Shown: piece after piece, positions 37,459-47,888 of the stretch | How the letters are laid out: each line of letters starts with the position of its first letter | How positions within the stretch are numbered: the stretch's first letter is position 1 | NCBI RefSeq assembly: GCF_001641335.1 | Contig: NZ_LVEM01000006.1 | Coordinates: 372,300 to 436,299 of the forward strand | Direction: 5' to 3' | From: Bradyrhizobium stylosanthis | GTDB lineage: Bacteria > Pseudomonadota > Alphaproteobacteria > Rhizobiales > Xanthobacteraceae | Length of the DNA stretch: 64,000 bases | Notes under the pieces: generated by a model | What the model was told of the DNA's origin: nothing | Database searches by the model: none | What the model saw: the letters and a program-made list of their open reading frames with translations, nothing else | Made by a program: the position numbers and the translations under genes

Positions 37459-38879
37459 TCGGCAGCATCCAGGAGGTCAGAGATGATTTGTTTGGGTGTT
37501 TGGCGGCGAAGCGAGCCGGCATGCCGGACCACGTCGCCGATGATGAGGATGGCGGGACCGCCTTGGGTCCGCCGCACGAGCTCGGGCAGGTCACGCAGCG
37601 TGCCGATCGCGCCTTGCGCGTCGGGCCGCGTGACGCGGGCGAAGACGCCGACCGGGGTCTCCGGCGAGCGGCCGGCTGCGAACAGGCCGGCGCGAACCGC
37701 GGGCGCCGCGGTCATGCCCATATAGACCACGACGGTCATCCTGGTGTCGGTCAGCGTCGACCAGTCCACGGCTTCCGCGTCGCGCGCCTTGTGCGCGGTG
37801 AGGAAGGTGATGCGGGTCGCTTCGTGACGATAGGTGAGCGGCACCTCGAAATCGGCTGCGCCGCCGAGCCCTGCGGTGATGCCGGGGATGATCGAATAGG
37901 AAATGCCCGCTGCGCGCAGCGCTTCGACTTCCTCGCCGCCGCGGCCGAACACGAAGGGATCACCGCCCTTCAGCCGCACCACGCGCTGGCCGGATTGCGC
38001 GGCCTCGATCATGCGCTTGTTGATGGCGTCCTGGCCGATGCCCGGCTTGCCGACGCGGCGGCCGACCGGCACGCGCGTGGTATCGCGACGGATGCGGTCG
38101 AGAATTTCGGGCGAGACCAGCTCGTCGTGGAAGACGATATCGGCGTCCTGAAGGGCGCGCAGCGCCTTGATGGTGAGAAGGTCAGGATCGCCGGGACCTG
38201 CGCCCACCAGCGCGACCGAGCCTTCCGGCTTGTCCGCGCGTGCGAAATCGGAGGGATCGGCGATCGCCTTGAGCGACGCGTCCGCCTCGGCCTTACGGCC
38301 GGCGAGCACGGCGGCGCCGATCGGGCCGTCGATGACGCGCTCCCAGAAGCGGCGGCGCAGCGGAAACTCGGCAATGCGCTCGTTGATGGATTTGCGGAAG
38401 CCGCCGATGAACTCGGCGAGCTCGCCGATGCGCGCCGGCAGCAGCGCCTCGATCTTCTCGCGCACGCGGCGCGCCACCACCGGCGAGGTGCCGCCGGTGC
38501 CGACCGCGACCACGACGTCGCCGCGATCGACGATCGCCGGGAAGATGAAGCTGGAATGCTCGAGATCGTCCATGACGTTGACGGGCAGGCCGAGCGACTT
38601 GGCGCGGACCGACATGGCAACGCCGACATCGCCCGCGCCGGCGCAGACGATGGCGATGACACCCGAGAGGTCGGCGGTCAGCGGATCACCGGCCGCGATT
38701 TCGATGTGCGCGGCGGCGTCGGTGCCGAGGCCGAGATCATCATTGCCGTCGATCGCATGCACGCGAAGGCGCGCGCCGGCAGCAATGAGCACGCGCAGTT
38801 TTGCGCGCAAAAGCTCACCCGCGCCGATGAGGACCACCGGACCGGCCTTGAGATCGAGGAACACCGGCAAGAACCGCAT
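37455..38879 (-). CDS. cysG: Siroheme synthase (bifunctional)
   Basis: 474 residues with both modules. The N-terminal half (about 1-200) is the NAD-dependent dehydrogenase/ferrochelatase (LPVFLDLKAGPVVLIGAGELLRAKLRVL), the C-terminal half (about 215-465) is uroporphyrinogen-III methyltransferase (VALVGAGPGDPDLLTIKALRAL, VGKRGKPGI-like loop VGRRVGKPGIGQDAIN, RLKGGDPFVFGRGGEE). It makes the siroheme for CysI. First gene of the minus-strand operon; the divergent cysD starts 143 bp away. Confidence 0.95.
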   Translation of the reverse strand: MRFLPVFLDLKAGPVVLIGAGELLRAKLRVLIAAGARLRVHAIDGNDDLGLGTDAAAHIEIAAGDPLTADLSGVIAIVCAGAGDVGVAMSVRAKSLGLPVNVMDDLEHSSFIFPAIVDRGDVVVAVGTGGTSPVVARRVREKIEALLPARIGELAEFIGGFRKSINERIAEFPLRRRFWERVIDGPIGAAVLAGRKAEADASLKAIADPSDFARADKPEGSVALVGAGPGDPDLLTIKALRALQDADIVFHDELVSPEILDRIRRDTTRVPVGRRVGKPGIGQDAINKRMIEAAQSGQRVVRLKGGDPFVFGRGGEEVEALRAAGISYSIIPGITAGLGGAADFEVPLTYRHEATRITFLTAHKARDAEAVDWSTLTDTRMTVVVYMGMTAAPAVRAGLFAAGRSPETPVGVFARVTRPDAQGAIGTLRDLPELVRRTQGGPAILIIGDVVRHAGSLRRQTPKQIISDLLDAAE

Positions 38880-38907
38880 GCGATACTCGCTTCCCCCACA
38901 TCCGGGG

Positions 38908-38995
38908 TTGACTGGAATTATTTTCTATATATGTGTCGTTTCGAGCGCGCAAAGAGAAAATTTTTTCTTCTCTTCTGCACCGCAACTATAGAAAA
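38908..38995. promoter_or_regulatory. Divergent cysG/cysD control region with inverted repeat
   Basis: TTTTCTATA (38921-38929) and TATAGAAAA (38987-38995) form a perfect 9-bp inverted repeat around an AT-rich centre with its own dyad (AAGAGAAAA...TTTTCTTCTCTT). On the plus strand TTGACT (38908) and TATGTG (38930) have 16-bp spacing. The minus strand has TATATA about 50 bases before the cysG start. Operator of a CysB-like activator is an inference. Confidence 0.5.
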
Positions 38996-39022
38996 TTCGC
39001 CTCCAAACGCAAAGTGGCAGAG

Positions 39023-39910
39023 ATGCATCTTCTCAGGACCGATTCCGGTGCAGATGGACGGGACTTCCGCCCCGCCGTTTCCGAGCAAATTCCAGTCGGG
39101 CTGACCGCCCCCAGCATGGACCATCTCGACCAGCTCGAGGCGCAGAGCATCTACATTTTTCGCGAGGCGTTCGCCCGTCTGAAGAAGATCGCCCTGCTGT
39201 GGTCGCTCGGCAAGGACTCCAACGTCATGATCTGGCTGGCGCGGAAGGCATTCTTCGGAAAGATGCCGTTCCCGGCCCTCCACGTCGACACCGGCAAGAA
39301 GTTTCCGGAGATGTATCGCTTCCGCGATCATTACGGGAAGGAGTGGGAACTCGATCTGCGCGTTGAGCCCTGCCCGCCCATCGATGCCGTCGACCCAACG
39401 CTGCCGCCAGCCGCCCGTTCCGCCGCGCGCAAGACGGAAGGGCTCAAGATGGCGCTCGCCAAATACGGCTTCGACGGCCTGATCGCCGGCATCCGCCGCG
39501 ACGAGGAAGCGACCCGCGCCAAGGAACGCGTGTTCTCGCCGCGCGGCCTGGAAGGCAATTGGGACGTGCGCGACCAGCCGCCTGAGTTCTGGGACCATTT
39601 CAACGCCTCGCCGCCGCAAGGCGCGCACTTGCGCATTCATCCGATTCTGCATTGGACCGAGGCCGACATCTGGGCCTATACCAAGCGCGAGAACATCCCG
39701 ATCATCCCGCTCTATTTGTCGAAAGACGGCAAGCGCTACCGCTCGCTGGGCGATCAGGACATCACCAACCCCGTGAACTCGACCGCGTCGACCATCGACG
39801 AGATCCTGATCGAGCTCGAACAGACCAAGGTGCCGGAGCGTGCCGGACGCGCGCTCGACCACGAGACCGAGGACGCCTTCGAGCGCCTTCGCGTCGCCGG
39901 CTATCTCTGA
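39023..39910 (+). CDS. cysD: Sulfate adenylyltransferase, small subunit
   Basis: 295 residues. The PP-loop-type nucleotide motif reads LLWSLGKDSNVMIWLARKAF, followed by FPALHVDTGKKFPEMYRFRD, RDEEATRAKERVFSPRG and LGDQDITNPVNSTASTIDEI, all standard for CysD. With CysN it makes APS from ATP and sulfate. The start is not certain: ATG 39023 adds 31 residues to the conserved MDHLDQLEAQS, which begins at 39116 without a ribosome binding site. First gene of the operon with cysNC. Confidence 0.93.
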   Translation: MHLLRTDSGADGRDFRPAVSEQIPVGLTAPSMDHLDQLEAQSIYIFREAFARLKKIALLWSLGKDSNVMIWLARKAFFGKMPFPALHVDTGKKFPEMYRFRDHYGKEWELDLRVEPCPPIDAVDPTLPPAARSAARKTEGLKMALAKYGFDGLIAGIRRDEEATRAKERVFSPRGLEGNWDVRDQPPEFWDHFNASPPQGAHLRIHPILHWTEADIWAYTKRENIPIIPLYLSKDGKRYRSLGDQDITNPVNSTASTIDEILIELEQTKVPERAGRALDHETEDAFERLRVAGYL

Positions 39911-39931
39911 TCTCCAGGACGCGAGCGCGAT

Positions 39932-41848
39932 ATGAACATGATCGTCACCCCCTCTTCGTCCGCGACGCCGAACGGCACCACGCGACCGCAGGTCCGCATC
40001 GTCATCGTCGGCCATGTCGACCACGGCAAGTCCACGCTGGTCGGCCGCCTCCTGCACGAGACCGGCAGCCTGCCCGACGGCAAGCTCGAGATGCTGAAAG
40101 CCGTCAGCGCGCGGCGCGGCATGCCGTTCGAATGGTCGTTCCTGCTCGACGCGCTGCAGACCGAGCGCGACCAGGGCATCACCATCGACACCACGCAGAT
40201 CCGCTTCCGCACCAATTCGCGCGACATCGTGCTGATCGACGCGCCCGGCCATGCCGAATTCCTGCGCAACATGATCACCGGCGCCTCGCAGGCCGACGGC
40301 GCGGTGCTGATCATCGATGCGCTCGAAGGCGTGCGCGACCAGACGCGGCGGCACGGCTATCTCCTGCATCTGCTCGGCGTGAAGCAGGTCGCGGTCGTCG
40401 TCAACAAGATGGACCGCGTCGACTTCTCGGCCGACCGCTTCAAGGAGATCAGCGACGAGATCTCCGCGCATCTCAACGGCCTCGGCGTGACGCCGACCGC
40501 CGTGATCCCGATCTCCGCGCGCGACGGCGACGGCGTTGCCGAGCGCACCGACCGCATCCGCTGGTACAAGGGCCCGACCGTGGTCGAGGCGCTCGACCAG
40601 CTTGAGCCGGCGCGTCCGCTCGAAGCGCTGGCGCTGCGTTTGCCCGTGCAGGCGATCTACAAGTTCGACGACCGCCGCATCGTCGCGGGCCGCATCGAAT
40701 CCGGCAGCCTCACCGCGGGCGACGAGATCGTGATCATGCCGGCCGGCAAGATCGCAAAGATCAAGACCGTCGAGAGCTGGCCGGCGACGCCGGTCGAGGG
40801 ACGGCAGGGCGCGGGCCGCTCGGTCGGCATCACGCTCGACCGCGAATTGTTCATCGAACGCGGCGACATCATCGCGCATGCCGGCACCGCCCCGCGCGAG
40901 ACGCGCCGCCTGCGCGCGCGTATCTTCTGGCTGCACGACAAGCCGCTCGCCAAGGGCGATCAGCTCCTGGTCCGCTGCGGACCGAAGGAAAGCCGCGCTA
41001 CCGTCGTCGCCATAGAGAAGGCGGTCGATCCCGGCGAGCTGTCGAGCTCCGAGAACAAGGCGATCGGCCGCAACCATGTCGGCGAGATCGACATCTCGCT
41101 TTCGAATCCGATTGCCACCGATCCCTACACCGAGAACCCGCGCACCGGCCGCCTCGTGATCGAGGTCTCCGGGCGCATCGCCGGCGGCGGCCTCGTGCTG
41201 TCGGTCGATGCCGGCCAGCGTGCGGTGCCGGTCGACATCGTGCCGGTGGAATCGGCACTGCGGCCTGACGAGCGCTCGGCGCGCTATCAGCACAACGGCG
41301 CCGTGGTCTGGCTCACCGGCCTGCCGGCCTCCGGCAAGTCGACGCTGGCGAAGGCGCTGGAGCGGCGGCTGTTCACCAATGGCGGGTCGCCGATCCTGCT
41401 CGACGGCGACACGCTGCGCGCAGGCCTCAACAGCGATCTCGGCTTCTCCGCCACTGACCGCAGCGAGAACATCCGCCGCCTCGCCGAAGTCGCGACGCAC
41501 CTCGCCCGCAACGGCCACATCGCGATCGTCGCCGCCGTCTCGCCGGCGCGCGAGGACCGCGCCACCGCGCGCCGCATCGCCGACACCGCGTTCCGCGAGG
41601 TTCATGTCGCGACACCGGCCGAGGTGTGCGAGGAGCGCGATCCCAAGGGCCACTACAAGAAGGCCAGAGCCGGCGCGCTGGCCTCGTTCACCGGCATCGG
41701 CAACGACTACGAGCGGCCTGAGGCCGCCGAGCTCGTGATCGACACGTCGAAGCGGACGGTCGCCGAGGCAGCAGACGAGATCGAGCAGATGCTGAAGACC
41801 TCGGGCGTGCTGTTCGACGAAGTCGTGGACCTCGCCGCGAATATCTAA
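39932..41848 (+). CDS. cysNC: Fused sulfate adenylyltransferase large subunit/APS kinase
   Basis: 638 residues. The N-terminal half is the GTPase CysN (P-loop GHVDHGKST at 27-35, [28 protein letters not shown]) with EF-Tu-like beta-barrel domains up to about 440. The C-terminal part is APS kinase CysC (P-loop GLPASGKST at 463-471, [23 protein letters not shown]). The fusion (as in NodQ) makes APS and then PAPS. It follows cysD by 21 bases. Confidence 0.95.
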   Translation: MNMIVTPSSSATPNGTTRPQVRIVIVGHVDHGKSTLVGRLLHETGSLPDGKLEMLKAVSARRGMPFEWSFLLDALQTERDQGITIDTTQIRFRTNSRDIVLIDAPGHAEFLRNMITGASQADGAVLIIDALEGVRDQTRRHGYLLHLLGVKQVAVVVNKMDRVDFSADRFKEISDEISAHLNGLGVTPTAVIPISARDGDGVAERTDRIRWYKGPTVVEALDQLEPARPLEALALRLPVQAIYKFDDRRIVAGRIESGSLTAGDEIVIMPAGKIAKIKTVESWPATPVEGRQGAGRSVGITLDRELFIERGDIIAHAGTAPRETRRLRARIFWLHDKPLAKGDQLLVRCGPKESRATVVAIEKAVDPGELSSSENKAIGRNHVGEIDISLSNPIATDPYTENPRTGRLVIEVSGRIAGGGLVLSVDAGQRAVPVDIVPVESALRPDERSARYQHNGAVVWLTGLPASGKSTLAKALERRLFTNGGSPILLDGDTLRAGLNSDLGFSATDRSENIRRLAEVATHLARNGHIAIVAAVSPAREDRATARRIADTAFREVHVATPAEVCEERDPKGHYKKARAGALASFTGIGNDYERPEAAELVIDTSKRTVAEAADEIEQMLKTSGVLFDEVVDLAANI

Positions 41849-41890
41849 GGCACGCCGCCCCCTTGCGGGGCGGGTCCGAGCGAACGCCTC

Positions 41891-42018
41891 GTCCTTCGAG
41901 ACGACCGCTGCGCGGTCTCCTCAGGATGAGGCTAAGCCGCAGCTCAGCTTGCTGGAATTGCTGCCACATACTCCGCCCTCATCCTGAGGGCCCGCCGAAG
42001 GCGGGCGTCTCGAAGGAT
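41891..42018. repeat. Palindromic intergenic repeat, family G
   Basis: Left arm GTCCTTCGAGACGACC and CCTCAGGATGAG, right arm CTCATCCTGAGGGCC and GTCTCGAAGGAT. It fills most of the 5' part of the gene-free stretch 41849-42317; the rest (to 42317) holds the glcB leader with a weak TTGACA at 42172-42177 and no clear -10. Confidence 0.75.
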
Positions 42019-42317
42019 GGCCGCGGGCCGAGCGTCCCTCCACATTCTGCCGCACACGCGATGCCCTCCCCCGCAAGGGGAGGGGGCGCGGTTGCGCGCG
42101 TGGCGCGGATTTGGGCTCGATCAAGTTGGGCGGGACCGCGCTTGTAAAAAGCGTCACGCCCTCACCTCTTCTTGACATTTTGACAGACCTTTGGGGGTCT
42201 TCTCACCGCCCCGATTTTGGGGCTAATAGGTCCCGAAAGCCGCCCCCTGTGGGCGCATTTTGCTGCTGTCGGGTCAAAAGCAGCCAAAAACAGCCATTTC
42301 CAACAAGAAAGCCCATC

Positions 42318-44483
42318 ATGAAACGCGTCGACGCCCACGGATTGAAGATCGCACCCGTCCTGTTTGACTTCATCGCCAAGGAAGCGGCCCCGAAAACGGG
42401 GATCGCGCCGGATGCGTTCTGGGCCGGGGTTGCAGGCATCATCAAGGACCTGGGGCCGAAGAACCGCGCGCTGCTGGCGGTGCGCGACACGCTGCAGGCC
42501 AAGATCGACGACTGGCACCGGGCCAACAAGGGCAAGGCGTTCGACCTCGCCGCCTACACCGCCTTCCTGAAGGAGATCGGCTATCTCGTCCCGGAGCCGG
42601 CGACGCAGAAGGTCGAGACCGCCAATGTGGACGAGGAGATCGGCAAGATCTGCGGCCCGCAGCTCGTCGTTCCCCTCACCAATGCGCGCTACGCGCTGAA
42701 CGCAGCGAACGCGCGCTGGGGTTCGCTCTACGACGCTTTCTACGGCACCGATGCGATCCCGCACGACCCGTCCGAAGGCGGCAAGGGTTACAACAAGGCC
42801 CGTGGCGATAAGGTCATCGCGAAAGCAAAAGCGTTCCTCGATGCCGCAGCGCCGCTGGCGACCGGCAGCCACACCGACGTCACCGCCTATAGCGTGGTCG
42901 CGGGCCAGCTCGCGGTGAAGCTGAAGAGCGGCAACGCCACCGCACTGAAGAACGCCGCGCAGTTCGCCGGCTTCGAGGGTGAGGCTGCTTCGCCGAGCGC
43001 AGTGCTGCTCGTCAACAACGGCCTGCATGTCGAGGTGAAGATCGACCGCAGCAGCGCGATCGGCAAGGACGATCCGGCCGGCGTCGCCGACATGATCATG
43101 GAAGCCGCTGTCTCCACTATTCTGGACATGGAAGACTCGGTCGCCGCGGTCGATGCCGAGGACAAGGTTCTGGTCTACCGCAACACGCTCGGCCTGATGA
43201 ACGGCACGCTGTCCGCCGATTTCGAGAAGGGCGGCAAGACGCTGACGCGCTCGCTCAATGCTGACCGCAGCTACAAGACGCCGGACGGCAAGGGCGAAGT
43301 GAAGCTGCACGGCCGCAGCCTGCTCTTGATGCGCAATTGCGGTCACCACATGTTCACCGACGCGGTGCTGGACGAGAAGGGCGAGGAAATTCCGGAAGGC
43401 CTGCTCGATGCCGCCGTGTCCGGCCTGCTCGCCATCCACGATCTCAAGGGCAATTCCAAGGTCAAGAACAGCCGCACCGGCTCGGCCTATATCGTCAAGC
43501 CGAAGATGCACGGCCCGGACGAGGTGTCGCTGACATGCGAGATCTTCGACCGCGTCGAGAAGATGCTGGGCCTGCCCGAGAACACGCTCAAGGTCGGCAT
43601 CATGGACGAGGAGCGGCGCACCACCGTCAACCTCAAGGCCTGCATCCAGCGCGCCTCCAAGCGCATCATGTTCATCAACACCGGCTTCCTCGACCGCACC
43701 GGCGACGAGATCCACACCTCGATGGAAGCGGGTCCCATGATCCGCAAGAACGAGATGAAGGCGCAGGCCTGGATCAAGGCCTATGAGGACTGGAACGTCG
43801 ACATGGGCCTGATCGACGGCCTGCCCGGCCATGCCCAGATCGGCAAGGGCATGTGGGCCGCGCCCGACAAGATGGCCGACATGCTTCAGCAGAAGATCGG
43901 CCACCCGCAGGCCGGCGCCACCACGGCGTGGGTGCCCTCGCCGACTGCGGCGACGCTGCACGCGCTGCACTACCACCAGGTCAACGTCATCGCGCGCCAG
44001 CAGGAGCTGACCAAGGGCGGCCCGCGCGCCAAGCTCTCGGACATCCTCACCATTCCGGTGTCGAAGTCGAACTGGGCGCCCGACGACGTCAAGCAGGAGA
44101 TCGACAACAACTGCCAGGGCATCCTCGGCTACGTCGTGCGCTGGATCGACCAGGGCGTCGGCTGCTCCAAGGTGCCCGACATCCACGACGTCGGCCTGAT
44201 GGAAGACCGCGCCACCTTGCGCATCTCCAGCCAGCATCTCGCCAACTGGCTGCACCAGGGCGTGATCACCGAAGCGCAGGTGATGGAATCGCTCAAGCGC
44301 ATGGCCGTCGTCGTCGACAAGCAGAACGCGGGCGACGCGATCTACAAGCCGATGGCCCCCGCCTTCGACGGCGTCGCCTTCAAGGCCGCCTGCGACCTGA
44401 TCTTCAAGGGGCGCGAGCAGCCGAACGGCTACACCGAGTACATCCTCACCGCGCGCCGCCGCGAGGCCAAGGCGGCCGGTTGA
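42318..44483 (+). CDS. glcB: Malate synthase G
   Basis: 721 residues, the length of malate synthase G. Typical segments: [19 protein letters not shown], the central [40 protein letters not shown]-like site ([12 protein letters not shown]), [13 protein letters not shown]-like ([14 protein letters not shown]), and [22 protein letters not shown]. It condenses glyoxylate and acetyl-CoA to malate (glyoxylate cycle, glycolate use). No isocitrate lyase is nearby. Monocistronic, with a strong terminator. Confidence 0.97.
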   Translation: MKRVDAHGLKIAPVLFDFIAKEAAPKTGIAPDAFWAGVAGIIKDLGPKNRALLAVRDTLQAKIDDWHRANKGKAFDLAAYTAFLKEIGYLVPEPATQKVETANVDEEIGKICGPQLVVPLTNARYALNAANARWGSLYDAFYGTDAIPHDPSEGGKGYNKARGDKVIAKAKAFLDAAAPLATGSHTDVTAYSVVAGQLAVKLKSGNATALKNAAQFAGFEGEAASPSAVLLVNNGLHVEVKIDRSSAIGKDDPAGVADMIMEAAVSTILDMEDSVAAVDAEDKVLVYRNTLGLMNGTLSADFEKGGKTLTRSLNADRSYKTPDGKGEVKLHGRSLLLMRNCGHHMFTDAVLDEKGEEIPEGLLDAAVSGLLAIHDLKGNSKVKNSRTGSAYIVKPKMHGPDEVSLTCEIFDRVEKMLGLPENTLKVGIMDEERRTTVNLKACIQRASKRIMFINTGFLDRTGDEIHTSMEAGPMIRKNEMKAQAWIKAYEDWNVDMGLIDGLPGHAQIGKGMWAAPDKMADMLQQKIGHPQAGATTAWVPSPTAATLHALHYHQVNVIARQQELTKGGPRAKLSDILTIPVSKSNWAPDDVKQEIDNNCQGILGYVVRWIDQGVGCSKVPDIHDVGLMEDRATLRISSQHLANWLHQGVITEAQVMESLKRMAVVVDKQNAGDAIYKPMAPAFDGVAFKAACDLIFKGREQPNGYTEYILTARRREAKAAG

Positions 44484-44502
44484 GCCCGCTCATTCGAGTG
44501 TC

Positions 44503-44532
44503 AAAAGCCCCGGCGCGAGCCGGGGCTTTTTT
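44503..44532 (+). terminator. Intrinsic terminator after glcB
   Basis: AAAAGCCCCGGC / GCCGGGGCTTTT stem with GCGA loop, followed by TT G. Confidence 0.93.
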
Positions 44533-44644
44533 GTTGGGCCTAGCCAGGATGGAGCGAGACACGTCGTGGGCGAAACGTCGCGGCGTAGCGAGGAACGGCC
44601 GCCCACACGTCGCGTTGTCGGGCCATCAGCAACGGGAGATGCAC

Positions 44645-44845
44645 ATGGACTGGAACCGCATCGAAGGAAACTGGAAGCAGTTCAAGGGATCGGCCAAGGA
44701 GAAGTGGGCCAAGCTCACCGACGACGACCTCACGCTGATCGAGGGCCGCCGCGAGCAGCTCGAGGGCCGGCTCCAGGAACGCTATGGCAAGGCCAAGGAC
44801 CAGGTTCGTCAGGACGTCGACGACTGGCTGAAGTCGCTGCACTAG
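44645..44845 (+). CDS. CsbD family protein
   Basis: 66 residues, MDWNRIEGNWKQFKGSAKEKW, then GRREQLEGRLQERYGKAKDQVR: a textbook CsbD protein, an abundant general-stress protein of unknown function. ATG 44645 is used because GGGAG lies at a good distance; an ATG two codons earlier sits directly on that site. It is followed by a terminator and is a single-gene transcript. Confidence 0.93.
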   Translation: MDWNRIEGNWKQFKGSAKEKWAKLTDDDLTLIEGRREQLEGRLQERYGKAKDQVRQDVDDWLKSLH

Positions 44846-44858
44846 CGCAGTACGAACG

Positions 44859-44888
44859 AAGCCCCGGCGAAAGCCGGGGCTTTTTGTT
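44859..44888 (+). terminator. Intrinsic terminator after the CsbD gene
   Basis: AAGCCCCGGC / GCCGGGGCTT stem with GAAA tetraloop and TTTTTG tail. Confidence 0.93.
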
Positions 44889-44895
44889 ACGCTCG

Positions 44896-44961
44896 TAGCC
44901 CGGATGAGCGAAGCGACATCCGGGACCTTTGCTGCGGCACCCTGGATGCGCTCATCCGGGC
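44896..44961. repeat. Palindromic intergenic repeat, family F copy 2 (variant)
   Basis: Left TAGCCCGGATGAGCGAAGCGA, right GCGCTCATCCGGGCA. Related to 20241-20312. Confidence 0.7.
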
Positions 44962-44973
44962 AACGTACCGTCG

Positions 44974-45129
44974 CTAGAACACCGCGAGATATTTCAGCAG
45001 CGACACGATGCCGATGATGATGACGATCACGCGCGCGATCTGCTTGGCGCGGCCGTCCATCGGCAGCATGTTGATCAGATAAAGAACGAGAATGATGACG
45101 AGAAAGGTGACGAGTACGCCAACCAGCAT
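44974..45129 (-). CDS. Thivi_2564-type small membrane protein (51 residues)
   Basis: Translated from the minus strand: starts MLVGVLVTFLVIILVLYL, has the polar turn NMLPMDGRAKQIARV and ends with a second helix, IVSLLKYLAVF. Two membrane helices with a short loop are all it contains. I recall this as the Thivi_2564 family of small membrane proteins, of unknown function. GGGGG precedes the ATG. It stands alone before the first chemoreceptor gene. Confidence 0.8.
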   Translation of the reverse strand: MLVGVLVTFLVIILVLYLINMLPMDGRAKQIARVIVIIIGIVSLLKYLAVF

Positions 45130-45251
45130 CGCGAAGCCCCCTTCTGGCAAGTTGCGAACGTTATCTTAACGCTCGTCTCGCGCGCTGGTTCCATCGCCGC
45201 AACCCCCTGCAACTTCTAGTAAATACGTACTTCTACCGTAGAGCGGGATGC

Positions 45252-45270
45252 CTAAAACTTTACCCTTTTC
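45252..45270 (+). promoter_or_regulatory. Conserved upstream box of chemoreceptor 1
   Basis: CTAAAACTTTACCCTTTTC matches CTAAGTTTTTACCCTTTTC (49228-49246) upstream of chemoreceptor 2 in 16 of 19 positions, at a similar distance (about 130 bp) from the start codon. A promoter or operator role is inferred from conservation. Confidence 0.4.
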
Positions 45271-45402
45271 CTTTCACATGCGGAAACCGTTTGGGCCTTG
45301 AAGCGCAAACGGCATGTGATTGCTGATTCTTGCAGGCCCCATCCTTTTTCGCTCGTTGCCGGGGCGCTTCGCGAACTTCGATTTGGGAATTGGGGGACTT
45401 CG

Positions 45403-47496
45403 ATGCTGAACCGTCTGACCGTATCCACACTGCTGAAGGCGGTGATCGCGATCACGTCGGCCTGCGTGGTGATTGCGCTCTCGCTCACCGCGTATGAGTC
45501 CTGGGATCGGTTGAGGACCGCGAGCCGCATCTCGCAGATCACGGATGCGTCCGCCGACCTGTTCAAGGCGATGCACAATCTGCGCACCGACCGCTCGACC
45601 ACCAACCGGCTCCTCAATTCGACCGAGCCGATGGACGCCGAGATCGAAAAATATCTGCGCGCGATCCGGGACGCCGAGATGCCGGCGATGGCCCACGCGC
45701 TCGAGCTGCTGCCGGCGATGGACTTTCCGCAGTCCACCTCGCTGGTGCCGGAGTTCGCGCGGCTCTACAAAACGGCCAGCGAGCAGCAGAAGCAGTTCTG
45801 GGAGGACGTGGCCAAGCCGAAGGACCAGCGCCGCGCGAGCCTGCCGAAGGACTACATGGAGACGACGCAGGGCCTACTCGACACGCTCGACAAGCTCTCG
45901 AATGCCCTCGCCGCCACCGTCAACCACCAGGACGCGACGATCGACCAGCTGCTGTCGATCAAGCAGAACGCCTGGCTGCTGCGCAACACGGGCGGTGAAG
46001 CCTCGCTGATCATCTCGACCGGGCTCAACGCAGGCCGCATCACGCCGGAGACGCGCATCGCCTACACCCAATTCGTCGGCGGAACGGCCGCAATGTGGAA
46101 GGCGCTGGAATTGTCGACCTCGGGCATGCAGCTGCCGCCGGCCCTGTCGTCGGCGATGGCCGCGGCCAAGAGCGCCTATTTCGACCCGCAATATCTGGCG
46201 CTTCGCGATCGCCTCGCCAACACGCTCGCCAATGGCGAGAAGGCCGAAATGACTGCGAACCAGTGGACCCCCGTGACGGTGGGCCGCCTCTCGAGCGCGG
46301 TCGCCGTCGCCGAGACGGCACTCGACGCCGCCAAGAGCCATACGTTGGAGCAGCGCAGTGCCGCGCTGCGCGCGCTGATCGTGCAGCTCGTGCTGCTCGC
46401 GCTCGCCGTCGGACTTGCCGTCGGCGCGATCATGCTGGTCAGCCGCCGCGTGATCCGTCCGCTCAACACCATCCGCGACGCCATGCTCAAGGTCGCCGGC
46501 GGCGACCTTGCGGTCGACAGCGGCTATCTCGAGCGCCAGGACGAGATCGGCGCGCTCGCCGGCGCGCTGGAGACCTTCAAGCAACAGGCGACCGACAAGC
46601 TCAAGATCGAGGCGCACGAGCGCGAGCGCAATGCCGGCGCTTCCGCGCGCCAGCGCGCGATCGAAGGCTATGTCGGCGAGTTCGAGGGCATGGTCCGCAA
46701 GACACTCGGCGAGTTGAGCGAAGCCTCCGGCGCGATGCGCAAGACCTCGGGCGATCTGTCCGCGGTCTCGCGCCAGACCAACGACCGCGTGCAGGTCGCG
46801 GGCAAGGCCTCCAATGACGCCTCCATGAGCGTCGACAGCGTGGCCGCGGCCGCCGAAGAGCTCTCGGCTTCGATCAACGACATCAGCCAGCAGGCGGCCC
46901 ATGCCGCCGGCATCGCCAGCCGCGCCGTCAACCAGGCCCGCGAGACCGACGGCACGGTTCAGGGGCTGGCCCAGTCCGCAGGACGCATCGGCGAGGTCGT
47001 CGGCCTGATCAACACCATCGCGGCCCAGACCAATTTGCTCGCACTCAACGCCACGATCGAGGCGGCGCGCGCCGGTGAGGCCGGCCGCGGCTTCGCCGTG
47101 GTCGCATCCGAGGTCAAGTCGCTGGCCAGCCAGACCGCGAAGGCGACGGAGGAAATCTCCGGGCAGATCGCCGACATCCAGAAGGTGGCGAGCGACGCCA
47201 TCAACGCGATCCAGACCATCGGTGGCATCATCGGCGAGGTGAACGAGGTCGCCACCGCGATTGCCGCCGCCGTGCAGGAGCAGGGCGCGGCGACGCAGGA
47301 GATCACCCGCAGCACGCAATATGCGGCGCAGGGCACCAAGAACGTCTCGGACAACATCACCGGCGTCAAAGCCGATGCGGACGCCGCCGCTGCGGCCGCC
47401 GACAACGTGAAGAGCGCCTCCGAGACGCTGGAGAGCCAGAGCCGCCAGCTCGGCCACGAGGTCAGCGACTTCCTCGGCAAGATCCGCGCGGCGTAG
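45403..47496 (+). CDS. Methyl-accepting chemotaxis protein 1
   Basis: 697 residues. Membrane helix 1 (about 9-32), a periplasmic mostly helical ligand-binding region (about 33-320), helix 2 (about 325-347), a HAMP domain (to about 400) and the cytoplasmic signalling domain (about 440-697). The hairpin tip carries [28 protein letters not shown], the CheA/CheW binding region. It would feed chemotaxis. No CheR/CheB pentapeptide is at the C-terminus. The ligand is unknown. It is a near duplicate of the gene at 49375, most strongly in the C-terminal half. The start at 45403 (MLNRLTVS) is chosen for the TM1 and for agreement with the paralogue. Confidence 0.95.
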   Translation: MLNRLTVSTLLKAVIAITSACVVIALSLTAYESWDRLRTASRISQITDASADLFKAMHNLRTDRSTTNRLLNSTEPMDAEIEKYLRAIRDAEMPAMAHALELLPAMDFPQSTSLVPEFARLYKTASEQQKQFWEDVAKPKDQRRASLPKDYMETTQGLLDTLDKLSNALAATVNHQDATIDQLLSIKQNAWLLRNTGGEASLIISTGLNAGRITPETRIAYTQFVGGTAAMWKALELSTSGMQLPPALSSAMAAAKSAYFDPQYLALRDRLANTLANGEKAEMTANQWTPVTVGRLSSAVAVAETALDAAKSHTLEQRSAALRALIVQLVLLALAVGLAVGAIMLVSRRVIRPLNTIRDAMLKVAGGDLAVDSGYLERQDEIGALAGALETFKQQATDKLKIEAHERERNAGASARQRAIEGYVGEFEGMVRKTLGELSEASGAMRKTSGDLSAVSRQTNDRVQVAGKASNDASMSVDSVAAAAEELSASINDISQQAAHAAGIASRAVNQARETDGTVQGLAQSAGRIGEVVGLINTIAAQTNLLALNATIEAARAGEAGRGFAVVASEVKSLASQTAKATEEISGQIADIQKVASDAINAIQTIGGIIGEVNEVATAIAAAVQEQGAATQEITRSTQYAAQGTKNVSDNITGVKADADAAAAAADNVKSASETLESQSRQLGHEVSDFLGKIRAA

Positions 47497-47663
47497 GTTG
47501 CGGGCTCCAGACGGAGCTATCGCTACGCCCTGAACATCGTCCCCGCCTGGTGCACAATTGCGCAGAGGCGGGGCCGAAAGAACCTACATCAACGCAATAG
47601 CCCAGTTCTTGGTGTTGTTGAATTCTGGCGCCACGACGGTGTCAGGATGCTGCGGAGCGCAGG

Positions 47664-47888
47664 CTACGGACTTGTGGGCTTAAATTGCGAGTCGGGGTCT
47701 TCAACGACCTTGGCGAAGAACATCTTCTGCAACGCGATCCCACCATATTGCATTCCAAACTCAACGACATGGGCAGTCACAAAGTCGCGGTTTGGGCGCG
47801 GTGGTATCTTCATGGTTGCCACCTCGATTGCGCGCTCAAGCGTCGCCGCAACACCTTCAAATACGAGAGGTCCATCATAGCTGGGCAT
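47664..47888 (-). CDS. Graspetide-operon third gene, 74-residue unknown protein
   Basis: 74 residues beginning MPSYDGPLVFEGVAATLERA, with an amphipathic helix (ATLERAIEVATMK), then RPNRDFVTAHVVEFGMQYGG and FFAKVVED, predicted to be beta strands; it ends FKPTSP. It overlaps the ATP-grasp gene by 14 bases and is the last gene of the three-gene operon. The helix-strand-strand order vaguely recalls dodecin-like folds, but I do not recognise the family. It has no TTxxxxEE motif, no signal peptide and no membrane segment. A role as ligase partner or free-standing recognition element is possible speculation. Confidence 0.7.
   Translation of the reverse strand: MPSYDGPLVFEGVAATLERAIEVATMKIPPRPNRDFVTAHVVEFGMQYGGIALQKMFFAKVVEDPDSQFKPTSP

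Noticed and set aside
38918-41653. Minus-strand frame of 911 codons
   Set aside because: Antisense to cysD and cysNC, both certain.
47584-47670. Short minus-strand frame ending in APEFNNTKNWAIALM after the third graspetide gene
   Set aside because: It has no start codon with a ribosome binding site and is closed by TAA upstream. It could be a remnant or the tail of a frameshifted longer gene, but the evidence is too thin to call it.
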